NCBI RefSeq assembly: GCF_024198175.1
Contig: NZ_JAJVKV010000001.1
Location: forward strand, 1,612,001-1,676,000
Direction of reading: 5' to 3'
Source: Pyxidicoccus xibeiensis
Lineage (GTDB): Bacteria > Myxococcota > Myxococcia > Myxococcales > Myxococcaceae
Length of the DNA stretch: 64,000 nt
In this document: positions 26,510 to 35,800 of the stretch, one piece after another
Layout of the letters: each line of letters begins with the position of its first letter
How positions within the stretch are numbered: position 1 is the first letter of the stretch
Translations under genes and position numbers: made by a program
Notes under the pieces: model-generated
Seen by the model: the letters and a program-made list of their open reading frames with translations, nothing else
Database searches by the model: none
Told to the model about the DNA's origin: nothing

Positions 26510-29369
26510 AGGGGACGGCGGTGCCCTCGAAGAAGGTCCGCGCGCGGGTGACGGCGGACAGGCCCACCCTGCTGCCCAGCCGGCGGCCCACGAAGTCATC
26601 CGGCGTCACGTGGATGCCGCCCCACAGCCGCGACTGGCCCGCCTGGTCCGCGGCGTCGTAGTACGTGGCCCACTGCAGCCGCACCTCGGTGGTGGGGCCG
26701 CGCTCGAAGGTGAGGTAGGCGTCGCGGCCCGCGACGAACTCCCCCAGGCCTCCGGGGAAGTACGCGCTGCCGGTGAGCAGGCTGAGCACCTCGGCGGAGG
26801 CGCGGCTGAAGGTGCTGTGCCCGGAGATGAAGCCCGGGAAGGCGGGCGTCACGAAGGTGCGCAGCTGGAAGGGAATCCAGTCCACCGCCCGAATCCACCC
26901 GGAGCCTCCCACCTCGTTGCGGCGGTCTCCCGGCTCGCCCCGCCAGGAGTGCACCACCACCTGCCCCAGGAAGCGCGCCAGGTGCGCGTGGCGCTGCCCC
27001 GGCGCGGAGCTCTCCGCCGTCACCACCTCGATGAGCCCCGGCACCAGCGGCAGGCCGTCCGGGTGGTACGCCGGCCCGTCGGGCTCCGTGGACTGGCCCA
27101 GCCGGCCCATGTGGCGCAGCAGGGAGATGGGCCGCGCGGCGACGTAGGCGCGCTTCACCTCCCAGGCGACGATGGCCGCGTCGTGCACCGCGCCGTTGAG
27201 CGCCAGGTACACCTTCACGTCCCACTCCAGCGGCGCCACCTCCTCGCCCGTGCCGAACAGGCGCCGCGAGAAGCCGGCCGTGTCCGCCACGGTGTTGGCC
27301 AGCACGTTCCAGTGGCCCGGCGGCGTCTCCGACTTCGGGCCGTCCGCCCAGAACTCCGCCAGCACGCGCCCGAAGTCGCCCCGCCGCACGCGGTGCGGTG
27401 CATACGGCTGGCCGGTGATGGGGTTGACGGGGTGGCCGGTGCCGTCATTGGTGCCCAGGCTGTTGTTGCCGAAGGCCCCGGGGGACAGGTCCACCATTTC
27501 ATCGCTGCCCAGCCAGTCCGTCTTGCGCAGCACCTCCACCACGTGCGAGCGCAGCTCCGCGCCGAACGAAGGCGGCGCGCCGGGGTCCAGGTACAGCCCG
27601 CCCCCGTCCGGCCGCGCCAGGGCGAACGGCGTCACCTTGCCCCAGTGCGCGCCGATGTAGCCCTGCGTGCCCGCGGCGGTGATGATGCCGTTCTGCGTGA
27701 CGGCCACCGCCAGGTTGAGCGGCTGCCACACGGAGGGGTCCGCCAGCGTCTGCCCCGGCGCGTCCACCACCAGCGGCGCGTTCACGAACTGGAAGCCCGT
27801 GGTGTCCTTGTAGTCGTTCTGCTCGTTGGCGCCGTCATTCGCGCCCGCGCCGATGATGGCCTCCGCGATGCGGTTGCCCAGCGCGCGCGGCCCGTCCCCG
27901 GCCGTGCCCGTGTCGTCCGGCGCGTACCCGAGCTTCACCATGAAGTCCCGGAAGCAGGCCGCGGACACGGCCCCGCCAATGGCCTTGGTGTACCGGTGCG
28001 CGAGCACGCGATAGGCCGCGTAGCTGATGGCCTCCGCGCGCGCCGCCGCCACGTCCGTCGCGCCGTGCTTCTCGCGCAGGAAGACGCCGTCCGCCGTCGC
28101 GTCGTAGGCGGCCCACGCGTCCCACATGGCCGCGGACAGGTGGTAGAGGTTGCGCGCGTGCACCGTCGGCCGGGGGATGTCCCGGCGGATGGCGCCCAGA
28201 ATCTGCTCGTTCCAGCGGCGCGCAATCGTGCCCGCCGGACGCGGGTCCACCGCCGCCGCCGGACACGTCGCCGCGGGCGGCGGGCCCGGGTCCACCCAGG
28301 CGGGGACTTGCGCCACCTGCGCCCCCCGGTGCAGCAGCGCGCCCGCGTCCAGCGAGCCCGACAGCACGTTGCCGCCCACGGCCCACACGCCACCCTCCGG
28401 GTCCGTCCACGTCGCGTGCAGGGACTCCAGCGTGGGCGAGGCGCCGAGGTCCGCGCGCTCCCACTTCCCGCCCGAGCGCCGGTACACCTCGCCCCGGAAG
28501 CCCGTGGCCCAGCCGGTGCCGTCCCCGGCGAGGGACACGCCCTGCAGCAGCGGGCACCCCTCCGGAGAGCGGCTCACGAAGCGGCCGGCCGCCTCGTCCA
28601 GCTCCAGGATTTCTCCCTGGCCCTCGCCGCCCACCACCGCCACGACTCCGCCCGCGCCGTGCACCGTGAAGAGCCGGCTGGTGGTGCCCGTGGGGATGAC
28701 GGTGAACGCGCCGCCCGCGCGCGAGCGCAGCACCACGCCCTGCGCTCCCACCACGTACACGTCAGCGCCGGTGCCCCACACCTTGAAGAAGCCGGGGATG
28801 TCCCCATCCTCCGTGCGAGGCAGGGCCGCGTGCGGCACCTCCCGCTCGCGCCACTCCGTGCCGTCGTAGTGCCAGATGAAGCCGCTGCGGCCGGAGACGC
28901 TGCCCACCGCGTACACGTCATCCGCGCGCGCGCCCCACACGCCGTACACCGTGTGCCGCGCCAGGCCCGGCGTGCGCATGCGGGTGAAGGCGCCGCCCTC
29001 GTAGCGCAGGACGGTGCCGTTGCCTCCCGCCATCAGCACGGGGCCGTCCTGGAAGGCATGCACCCACCAGAGGTCTCCCCGCAGGCCGGTGGGCAGCTCG
29101 CTCCACCGCGTCCCGTCGTAGTGCAGCACCGCGGGGCCCCGGCCCCGGTCCGCGCCCACCGCCCACACGTCCGAGGGCGAGCGCCCCGACACGGAGAGCA
29201 GCGCCTCCGGGCGCGCCCCCGCCACGGTGGCCCAGGGGATTACGGGCTCCGGCTCCGGCTCGGGCTCCGGGTCATCCGGGCAGCCGGTGAGCAATGCGCC
29301 CAGCAGCAGCGGCAACAGCCAGGCGCCACGCGTGCGCCGCGTGGGAGGGAGGAACGGGTGCCGCGTCAT
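26508..29369 (-). CDS. Lipoprotein: beta-propeller-like repeats fused to vanadium-haloperoxidase-like PAP2 domain
   Basis: A 953-residue exported protein. An N-terminal lipoprotein signal (LLPLLLGALLTGC) is followed by an acidic Pro-Glu linker. Residues 50-360 contain repeated blades ending in motifs such as SDVWAVGADRG, DVYAVGSVSG and WAVGGN. Residues 390-950 match the vanadium-dependent haloperoxidase/acid phosphatase superfamily. The three anion-pocket motifs are present: KRAYVAARP (KX6RP) near 737, ISGH (PSGH-like) near 849, and SRLWGGIH (SRX5H) near 912. It could therefore be a halogenating peroxidase or phosphatase held on the outer membrane. A further lipoprotein gene lies 23 bp upstream on the same strand. 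Fusion with a propeller is unusual. Confidence 0.85.
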   Translation of the reverse strand: MTRHPFLPPTRRTRGAWLLPLLLGALLTGCPDDPEPEPEPEPVIPWATVAGARPEALLSVSGRSPSDVWAVGADRGRGPAVLHYDGTRWSELPTGLRGDLWWVHAFQDGPVLMAGGNGTVLRYEGGAFTRMRTPGLARHTVYGVWGARADDVYAVGSVSGRSGFIWHYDGTEWREREVPHAALPRTEDGDIPGFFKVWGTGADVYVVGAQGVVLRSRAGGAFTVIPTGTTSRLFTVHGAGGVVAVVGGEGQGEILELDEAAGRFVSRSPEGCPLLQGVSLAGDGTGWATGFRGEVYRRSGGKWERADLGASPTLESLHATWTDPEGGVWAVGGNVLSGSLDAGALLHRGAQVAQVPAWVDPGPPPAATCPAAAVDPRPAGTIARRWNEQILGAIRRDIPRPTVHARNLYHLSAAMWDAWAAYDATADGVFLREKHGATDVAAARAEAISYAAYRVLAHRYTKAIGGAVSAACFRDFMVKLGYAPDDTGTAGDGPRALGNRIAEAIIGAGANDGANEQNDYKDTTGFQFVNAPLVVDAPGQTLADPSVWQPLNLAVAVTQNGIITAAGTQGYIGAHWGKVTPFALARPDGGGLYLDPGAPPSFGAELRSHVVEVLRKTDWLGSDEMVDLSPGAFGNNSLGTNDGTGHPVNPITGQPYAPHRVRRGDFGRVLAEFWADGPKSETPPGHWNVLANTVADTAGFSRRLFGTGEEVAPLEWDVKVYLALNGAVHDAAIVAWEVKRAYVAARPISLLRHMGRLGQSTEPDGPAYHPDGLPLVPGLIEVVTAESSAPGQRHAHLARFLGQVVVHSWRGEPGDRRNEVGGSGWIRAVDWIPFQLRTFVTPAFPGFISGHSTFSRASAEVLSLLTGSAYFPGGLGEFVAGRDAYLTFERGPTTEVRLQWATYYDAADQAGQSRLWGGIHVTPDDFVGRRLGSRVGLSAVTRARTFFEGTAVP

Positions 29370-29392
29370 GGGTGCTCCAGGTGCCGCGAGGT

Positions 29393-29884
29393 TCAGGGGA
29401 ACGGATTGGCCGCCCAGTCGAGCGTGCCGGTGTGCGAGTCGCTGCCGTGCTGGCCGAGGTCGGAGGTGAAGGACGCCTTCAGGCGCACCTCCCGGCCCAC
29501 GGCCTGCGCCACGTCGGGCACCACCAGCAGCAGTCCTTCCAGCAGGGCCGGCTCACCCTCGGCGCGGCCCGGCTCGAAGCGCAGGTCCACCTTGTAGCGG
29601 GACGACACCCGCTCGCCGTCAGACGTGCGCTCGAGGGCCAGCTCCACGCGGGCCTCCATTTCGGTGAGGTCCCAGGCCCGCATGGACACGAAGACGTGCT
29701 GGCTGCCCTGGCCGCCCTGGAACAGCTCCAGCGGGGCGCCTTCCTCCAGCGCGGTGAACTGGACACCGGTACCGACCTCGAAGCGCACGGGGTCGCCCAC
29801 CGGCTCGGGGTCATCTCCCGGGCAGCCCGTCAGGACCAGCCCCAGGGCCAGCAGTCCGCTCCACCGGAGGGCCCTGGCGCTCAT
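29393..29884 (-). CDS. Small lipoprotein upstream of the haloperoxidase-like gene
   Basis: A 163-residue lipoprotein. The signal peptide MSARALRWSGLLALGLVLTG ends at C21 in an LTGC lipobox. The mature part is an all-beta-looking domain (VRFEVGTGVQFTALEE, QHVFVSMRAWDLTEMEA, YKVDLRFEPG, GREVRLKASFTSD) with no further cysteines and no recognised family. It starts 23 bp before the 953-residue haloperoxidase-like lipoprotein, so the two probably form an operon and may sit together at the outer membrane. Function unknown. Confidence 0.75.
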   Translation of the reverse strand: MSARALRWSGLLALGLVLTGCPGDDPEPVGDPVRFEVGTGVQFTALEEGAPLELFQGGQGSQHVFVSMRAWDLTEMEARVELALERTSDGERVSSRYKVDLRFEPGRAEGEPALLEGLLLVVPDVAQAVGREVRLKASFTSDLGQHGSDSHTGTLDWAANPFP

Positions 29885-30156
29885 GGCGTCACCCGCGCCT
29901 TGAAGGCCTGGTGGGGAGGGAGCCCTCGCGTGACGCGATGGAGTGAAGGACCGAGGAGGGTGGAGACGTACAGCAGAGTGCCCGCGACCAAGCCGTTCTC
30001 CCTACCGCTGAACAGAGGAGGGCGAGCATAGGTGATTGCGGACACCGGGTGTGAGGGCCGCCCTGGTAGGGCCGCCTCGCACCGCGGGCCGCTCCGCTCC
30101 GTGTGCGGACTTCACCTGCCCGGGCCTTCTGGGCACCCGGGCAGGCCTGGTGGGGA

Positions 30157-31350
30157 CTACCGCCCGTCGGGGTAGCAGAACCCGTAGGTGCGGTCGCTGC
30201 CGCCACCGGAGAGCGGGTAGTTGACGAAGCCCAGCTCCTCACCCGCGGCGCACTCCGAGCGGGCGCGCGCGTAGCGGTAGCACGTGTACTGGCCTCCGGC
30301 GACCAGGATGGCGCAAACGCCGCGGTCGCCCTCGACGCCACAGAACTCCGCGAAGCCGGCGCACGGCTGGCCGATGAGCGCCGGGTCGAAGGCGAAGCCG
30401 ATGGGCTCCATGATGGCCTGCTGCTGGCACAGACCATAGACGCCGCACACCGTGCCGGTCGGGCAGCCGGGGTCCGCCGCCTTGTAGTCGCACGTGGCCA
30501 TGCACTGTGTCTCGTCGGTGTAGGCGTCGGTGCAGGCGTAGCCCTGGGCGCAGTCCGTGGACGCGAGCGCGTGGGCGTCCACGGCGGGCGTGTACGTACA
30601 CGCCTCGCCCTGCGTCTTCGTGCCGAGCGAGCGCTCCAGCGTGCCGTCATCCGCCGCGTAGTTGTCCGCGACGCAGGTGAGGCCCGACAGGTTGGACGTC
30701 AGCGAGCCCTCGCGCGGGTCACACGCGCCGTCGCGCACAGTGTTCCAGGTGGCGAAGCGAATCCACCGGCACTCTCCGCCCGCCACCGGCGCGGTGCCCG
30801 TGTACGGCGCCCCCTGGGGCGGCGCCGCCACCGTCTGGCGCAGGACGACGTTGGAGAGCGCGCCAATCGTCTGCTGCGGGTTGACCTTGAGCGCGAGCAG
30901 CAGCGCGCCCGACTCGGCGACGAACGTCCGCTGCGCCGTCGTCCCGGAGTCCTGGATGGCCCAGACGCACTGCTCGCACGCGAAGAGGTTGGCGCCGCCG
31001 GTGGACAGGTCATACAGGCCCGGGGCCGTGTTCACGTCCAGCCGGATGCGCGCGAGGTCGGCGACGGCGGGGTCTCCCATGCTGGAGAACACACCCCGGT
31101 ACGTCGGCTGCGAGCCGTACATCACGGGCGTCAGCTCGATGCCGTTCTGCAGCTCGCCCAGGGTGACCTCGGTACACCCGGCAGGTGGCTCCAGGTGCAG
31201 GGCCTGCTGCTCGGCGGTGCGCAGTGCCTCCTGCTCCGACGGTGCGGCGGGCGCCTGCGACTCCTGGCCACAGCCCACCATGGCCGTCAGGAGGACCGCT
31301 CCGACTTGCCACCGGATTGTTTTTGCAATTCCAATAATGTGAGAGCTCAC
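30157..31350 (-). CDS. Cys-rich lipoprotein of unknown function
   Basis: A 397-residue lipoprotein with a GTG start at 31350 and AGGAG eight bases upstream; a longer in-frame start at 31488 would bury the signal peptide. The signal peptide reads IRWQVGAVLLTAMVGC, with the lipidated cysteine near residue 26. The mature protein has about 20 cysteines, including motifs such as FACEQCVW, GEACTY, GYACTD, TQCMATCDY, GTVCGVYGLC and CAGFAEFC, of the EGF-like/Cys-knot style frequent in myxobacterial surface proteins. No enzyme motif is seen. It stands alone, separated from neighbours by 193 and 272 bp. Confidence 0.72.
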   Translation of the reverse strand: MSSHIIGIAKTIRWQVGAVLLTAMVGCGQESQAPAAPSEQEALRTAEQQALHLEPPAGCTEVTLGELQNGIELTPVMYGSQPTYRGVFSSMGDPAVADLARIRLDVNTAPGLYDLSTGGANLFACEQCVWAIQDSGTTAQRTFVAESGALLLALKVNPQQTIGALSNVVLRQTVAAPPQGAPYTGTAPVAGGECRWIRFATWNTVRDGACDPREGSLTSNLSGLTCVADNYAADDGTLERSLGTKTQGEACTYTPAVDAHALASTDCAQGYACTDAYTDETQCMATCDYKAADPGCPTGTVCGVYGLCQQQAIMEPIGFAFDPALIGQPCAGFAEFCGVEGDRGVCAILVAGGQYTCYRYARARSECAAGEELGFVNYPLSGGGSDRTYGFCYPDGR

Positions 31351-31543
31351 GATGTCTGCTCCTGGTGTCGCTTCGTTGTGTGGGTGCATCCCCGGGAATG
31401 CGGGGACGGACACGGTTACGCGGAGTGGGCTGTCGGTTTCAACGGGCCAGGGTCGGGGCGTGCGGGATGGTTTCCGCGTGACACCCATCCCTGGCTTTCG
31501 CCGCGACTTTGCCGTCGGCGAACGTCATGCCAGGGAAGCGGCG

Positions 31544-32011
31544 TCAGGAGGGCCGGTAGCGGACGACGCGCACGTCGAGCGTCCCGGCTTCCGCGTCCAG
31601 CACCTGGGACATGAGCTGGAGGGAGCGCTCCTCGTCGAAGCCACCGGAGCCGGTGCCGATAAGGGGGAAGGCGAGGGAGGTGAGCTGCAGCTCGCGCGCT
31701 CTTGCGAGGGCGTTGCGGACGGAGTCCTGGATGGAGCGCTCGGACGCGCGCCAGAGCAGGTTGATGCCGGCCACGTGGATGATGGCCTTGAACGGGAGCC
31801 GTCCCGCGGCCGTCACCACCGCCGAGCCGAGCGGCATGGGCCCCACCTTCGCGAGCGCCTGGAAGGGCGCCAGGCCCGCGCGGCGCTTGATGGCTCCGGA
31901 GACGCCCTGCGGGAGCAGCAGCCACCAGGGGATGATGTTCCGGTTCCACGCGTTGACGATGGCCTCCACCGGCTGGTCGAGCAGGTCTCCTTCGGTGAAT
32001 GTGACGGGCAT
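31544..32011 (-). CDS. Macro-domain protein (ADP-ribose binding/hydrolase)
   Basis: A 155-residue stand-alone macro domain, predicted to bind ADP-ribose and possibly remove it from proteins, nucleic acids or O-acetyl-ADP-ribose. Landmarks: EGDLLDQPVEAIVNAWNRN (usually VNAAN), the QGVSGAIKRRAG loop, KAIIHVAG and the phosphate loop FPLIGTGSGGF. A Trp replaces the second Ala of the usual NAAN signature, so hydrolase activity is uncertain. The start at 32011 is six bases after AGGAGA; an ATG at 32017 is too close to the ribosome site. It diverges from the small gene at 32068 by 56 bp, next to a candidate toxin-antitoxin pair. Confidence 0.83.
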   Translation of the reverse strand: MPVTFTEGDLLDQPVEAIVNAWNRNIIPWWLLLPQGVSGAIKRRAGLAPFQALAKVGPMPLGSAVVTAAGRLPFKAIIHVAGINLLWRASERSIQDSVRNALARARELQLTSLAFPLIGTGSGGFDEERSLQLMSQVLDAEAGTLDVRVVRYRPS

Positions 32012-32067
32012 GGACATTCTCCTGGAGGAAGGCTGCGTCGGGGCCGAACCGGGCTTACAATCAGGCC

Positions 32068-32274
32068 ATGGATATGCGCGAGATGCTGCGGCAGGCCTAT
32101 CCGAGCCATGGGCCGGACTGGGACGCGGCCATCGAGGCCGGCGTGGATGTATCCCTGCTCGAGGAGAACCTCCAGCTGACGCCTACTGAGCGCATCGAGC
32201 AACTGCAGCGCATGACCGAGCTGTACGAGGCACTGCGCCCCAAGAACCTGACCGACGATGCAACAAACCCCTGA
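32068..32274 (+). CDS. Small protein, candidate antitoxin of a nucleotidyltransferase pair
   Basis: A 68-residue acidic, mostly helical protein (DMREMLRQAYPSHGPDW, TPTERIEQLQRMTELYEAL). It has no HTH, HEPN or membrane segment. Its last 17 bases overlap the start of the nucleotidyltransferase gene, so translation is coupled. Small proteins with an LTPxERxEQL helix preceding nucleotidyltransferase genes are, from memory, common in soil bacteria. By analogy with MNT and AbiE systems it may be the cognate antitoxin or specificity partner; this is inference. Confidence 0.7.
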   Translation: MDMREMLRQAYPSHGPDWDAAIEAGVDVSLLEENLQLTPTERIEQLQRMTELYEALRPKNLTDDATNP

Positions 32275-32746
32275 GCTCCTTCGCCTGCTGCTCGACGCTG
32301 GCGTGGAGTTTGTCCTCATCGGAGGGGTTGCCGCCATTGCTCATGGCTCGGCGACCTTCACCCAGGACTGCGACATCGCAGCGCCCTTTACCGAGGCCAA
32401 CTTCTCACGCCTGCTCGAAGCGCTCGCTCCCTACCATCCGCGGTATGCACTCGCGGGGCCCAAGCGGCCAGTGACGGAATCAGCGGGCGAGCTCGCCACG
32501 TATCGAAACCTCTACCTGCTCACCGACCTTGGCCGGCTCGATATCCTCTCCGAGGTGCAGGCGCTGGGCCCCTACAAAGACTGGGCCGACAGGGCAATCT
32601 CCCTGGAGCTCTATGGGCGCCAGTGCCGAATCATCAGCCTGGATGACCTCATCACCGTCAAACGCCACCTGGGTCGCGACAAGGATCGTCTCGTGGAACG
32701 TGAGCTGCTTGCGCTTCGCGCCCGGAAGTCTCCAAACGACCCCTGA
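32258..32746 (+). CDS. Nucleotidyltransferase (MNT/AbiEii-like fold)
   Basis: A 162-residue nucleotidyltransferase-fold protein. The glycine motif and metal site are present: LIGGVAAIAHGSATFTQDCD, with G22-G23 and the aspartate pair D37/D39. A third acidic position probably lies in the LDILSE strand. The C-terminal helical part (DDLITVKRHLGRDKDR) resembles AbiEii-type and related nucleotidyltransferase toxins. Such enzymes transfer NMPs to tRNA or proteins. It overlaps the 68-residue gene by 17 bp. Codon GC is somewhat lower than in neighbours, consistent with lateral gain. Whether it is toxic is unknown. Confidence 0.78.
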   Translation: MQQTPELLRLLLDAGVEFVLIGGVAAIAHGSATFTQDCDIAAPFTEANFSRLLEALAPYHPRYALAGPKRPVTESAGELATYRNLYLLTDLGRLDILSEVQALGPYKDWADRAISLELYGRQCRIISLDDLITVKRHLGRDKDRLVERELLALRARKSPNDP

Positions 32747-32805
32747 AGCATGGGAGCACGGGACACCCTGACGCTCACCGCCAGGATGTCCCGCTCCCGC
32801 TCACG

Positions 32806-35800
32806 TCAGTCGCAGCTGTGCGTGTGCGAGTTCGCCGTGGCCTTCGGGCTCCAGCCCTCGTTGCCGTCCTTCTCGAAGAAGAACTTCGCGCGCTGGCGCT
32901 GCCGCGTCCCCACCTCGTTCAGCGTGGCCGCGTCGTACAGCCGCCCGTTCACCATCGTGTAGCGCACCGTGCGGCTGTTCTTCAGGTCCTCCAGCGGGTT
33001 CCTGTCCAACACGATGAGGTCCGCCAGCTTCCCCTCCTCCATCGAGCCCACCTCCCCGTCCAGGCCCAGGTAGCGCGCTCCACTCAGCGTCCCTGCCCGC
33101 AGCGCCTGCAGCGGCTTCATCCCGCCCTGGCCGAACATCCACAGCTCCCAGTGCGCCGCCAGGCCCTCACGCTGGCCGTGCGCGCCCAGCTGCACGCTCA
33201 CGCCCGCGTCGTTCAGCTCGCGCGCCACCCGCGCCACGTCGATGTGGTTGAACTCGTCGTCCGGCGCCGACTGCGGCGGACGCCGGCTCCGCGCATCCAC
33301 CACCCGCCGGGGCACGAAGGACAACAGCCGCTCGTCCTCCCAGACCTTCGTCTTCTGGTACCAGTAGTTCTCACCCATCAACCCGCCGTACGCCACGCCC
33401 AGCGTCGGCGTGTAGCCCGTGCCGCTCTTCGACCAGAGCTGCCGCACGTCCGCGTAGATGCGCGCCACCGGAATCGAGTGCTCCACCCCCGTGTGCCCAT
33501 CCACCACCATCGTCAGGTTGTGCTGCAGGAGCGACCCGCCCTCTGGCACCACCAGCATGTCCAGCTCGCGCGCCGCCTGGAGCACCTTCTGCCGCTGGTC
33601 TCTGCGCGGCTGGTTGTAGCTCTTCACGCTGAACGCCCCCAGCGCCTTCATCCGCCGCAGGTGCGAGCGCGCATCGTCCAGCGTCTCAATCGGCGTGCGG
33701 TAGCCCGCCCCCGCCGCGCCGTACAGAATCGTCCCCGTCGAGAAGATGCGCGGCGCCAGCAGCCCGCCCGCCTTGCCCAGCTCGCTCGCCGCGAAGATGT
33801 GCGCCGACGAGTTCGACGGGTCGTGCAGCGTCGTCACCCCGAACGCCAGCGACGCCGCATGCACCCAGCTCTGCTCCGGCATCAGCCCGTCCACCCCCAT
33901 GGACCCGTGCCAGTGCACGTCGATGAGCCCCGGCATCAGCGTCTTCCCCTTCACGTCCACCACCTTCGCCCCCGCCGGCACCTGCACCTTCCCCACCGGC
34001 CCCACCGCGACGATGCGGTTGCCCCGCACCACCACCACGCCCTGCTCAATCACTTCGTCACCCTTCATGGTGATGACCCGCCCGCCCACCAGCGCCAGCG
34101 TGCCCTCCGGCACGTCCGTCTTCACCTGGAAGGACAGGTCCACACCCTTCTCCGGCGCCTCGGGCAGCTTCTCCGGCGCGCCCTCCATGAAGCGGAAAGC
34201 CTGCTTCAGCTCGCGCGTGAAGAGCTGCGGCCCCAGGGCCCAGTGCAGGCTCTGGCTCCTGCCCGCCCAGTGCAGGTACTCGCCCGCGTCCTTCGACACC
34301 CGCGCCACCGGCAGCGCCTTCGCCTCCGGCCCCACCGTCGCCGACTTCGCGCCCCGGGGGAACGGCGTGATGAACGCGTTGAAGTTCTCCCGGAACGCCA
34401 CCCACTGCCCGTCCGGCGACACGCGCAGCTCCGTCGCCTCCGCGCTCGTCAGGTGCGTGCGCTCCTGGCTGCCGTCCAGGGCGATGCTCTTCAAGGAGCG
34501 CACGTCCTCCTTCTCCTTCTGCTCCACGTGCAGGAAGAACACGCGGTCCAGGCTCGCGCCGAAGTGCGGCTGCTCGCCGTCCCTCGCCAGCCGCCGCGGC
34601 GTGCCGCCCTTGGCAGGCATCACGAACAGGCCCGTCTCCCGGCTCCACTGTCCCGGCATCAGGTAGCCGTCACCCGTCGCGCGGTACACCAGCCAGCGCC
34701 CATCCGGGCTGAGCGCCGGCTCCACGTAGTAGCCCTGCCGCGTCGTCAGCACCTTGCCCTCGCCGCCCGTCGCCGGCGCCACGCGGATGGTGCCCAGCTT
34801 CTCGTCGTCCCACGTCGTGTAGACGATGGACTTCCCGTCGCGCGAGAACGACGGGTAGAACTCCAGGTGGTCCTCCTGCTTCGTCAGCCGCTTCGGCGTG
34901 CCGTTCGGCAGCTCCTTCACGTACAGCTTGCCCAGCGCCTGGTACACCACGCGGTCGCCTTCCGGAGCCACCTGCACCCAGCGCAGCAGCTTCGTCGCGA
35001 AGCGCTCGGGCGCCACCGCCTGCGGCGTGCGCACCGCCTGGAACAGCGTGCGCGTGCCCTTCACGTGGAAGGGAATCTCCGTCACCTTCCGCGACGCCAC
35101 GTCCACGCGGCGCAGCTTGCCGCCCGCCCAGAGGACCAGCGCCTTGTGGTCTCTCGTCCACGCCATCGTCGGGTACACGCCGTGGATGGCCCACGTCTCC
35201 TGCATGTCGCGGTCGAGCCCGTCGTACAGCGGGCGCTCCGCACCGGACGCCACGTCCGCGACGTAGAGGACGCTCTTCGTACGCACGCGGCGGATGAACG
35301 CGAGCTGCTTCCCGTCCCGCGACGGCGTGGGGCGGATGGAGCCCCCCGGCCCGGTGACGAACGGGTCGATTTCCCGCGTCTCCAAGTCGAGCCGCTGGAT
35401 GGCGTAGATTTCCCCGTTGGGGTCCTTGTTGTACTCGAACGTCTTGCCCGGCGTGATGTCCTGGCTGAAGTAGACGTAGCGGCCGTCCGGAGAGAACGCG
35501 GGCTCGCCCAGGTCCTTCTGCTCGTTGGCGCGCTCGGTGAGCTGCAGGCCCTCGCCGCCGGAGCGGTGGTACATCCACACCTCGCCCGCGCCCAGCGAGC
35601 GGCGCGCCGTGAAGTGCTTGCGCGCGACGATGAAGTTGCCGTCCGGGCTCCACGCCGGGCTGTTGAGCAGGCGGAACTTCTCCTGCGTCACCGCCTGCGC
35701 GTCCGTGCCGTCCCGCTTCATCACCCAGATGTTGTCGCCACCGCCGCGGTCGCTCGTGAAGGCGATGGACTTCCCGTCCGGGCTGAAGCGCGGCTGCATG

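Noticed and set aside
26610-29597. 995-residue open frame on the plus strand
   Set aside because: It is antisense to the well-supported haloperoxidase-like lipoprotein, its translation is Arg/His/Ala-rich with no domain, and such frames are expected in high-GC DNA with strong codon bias.
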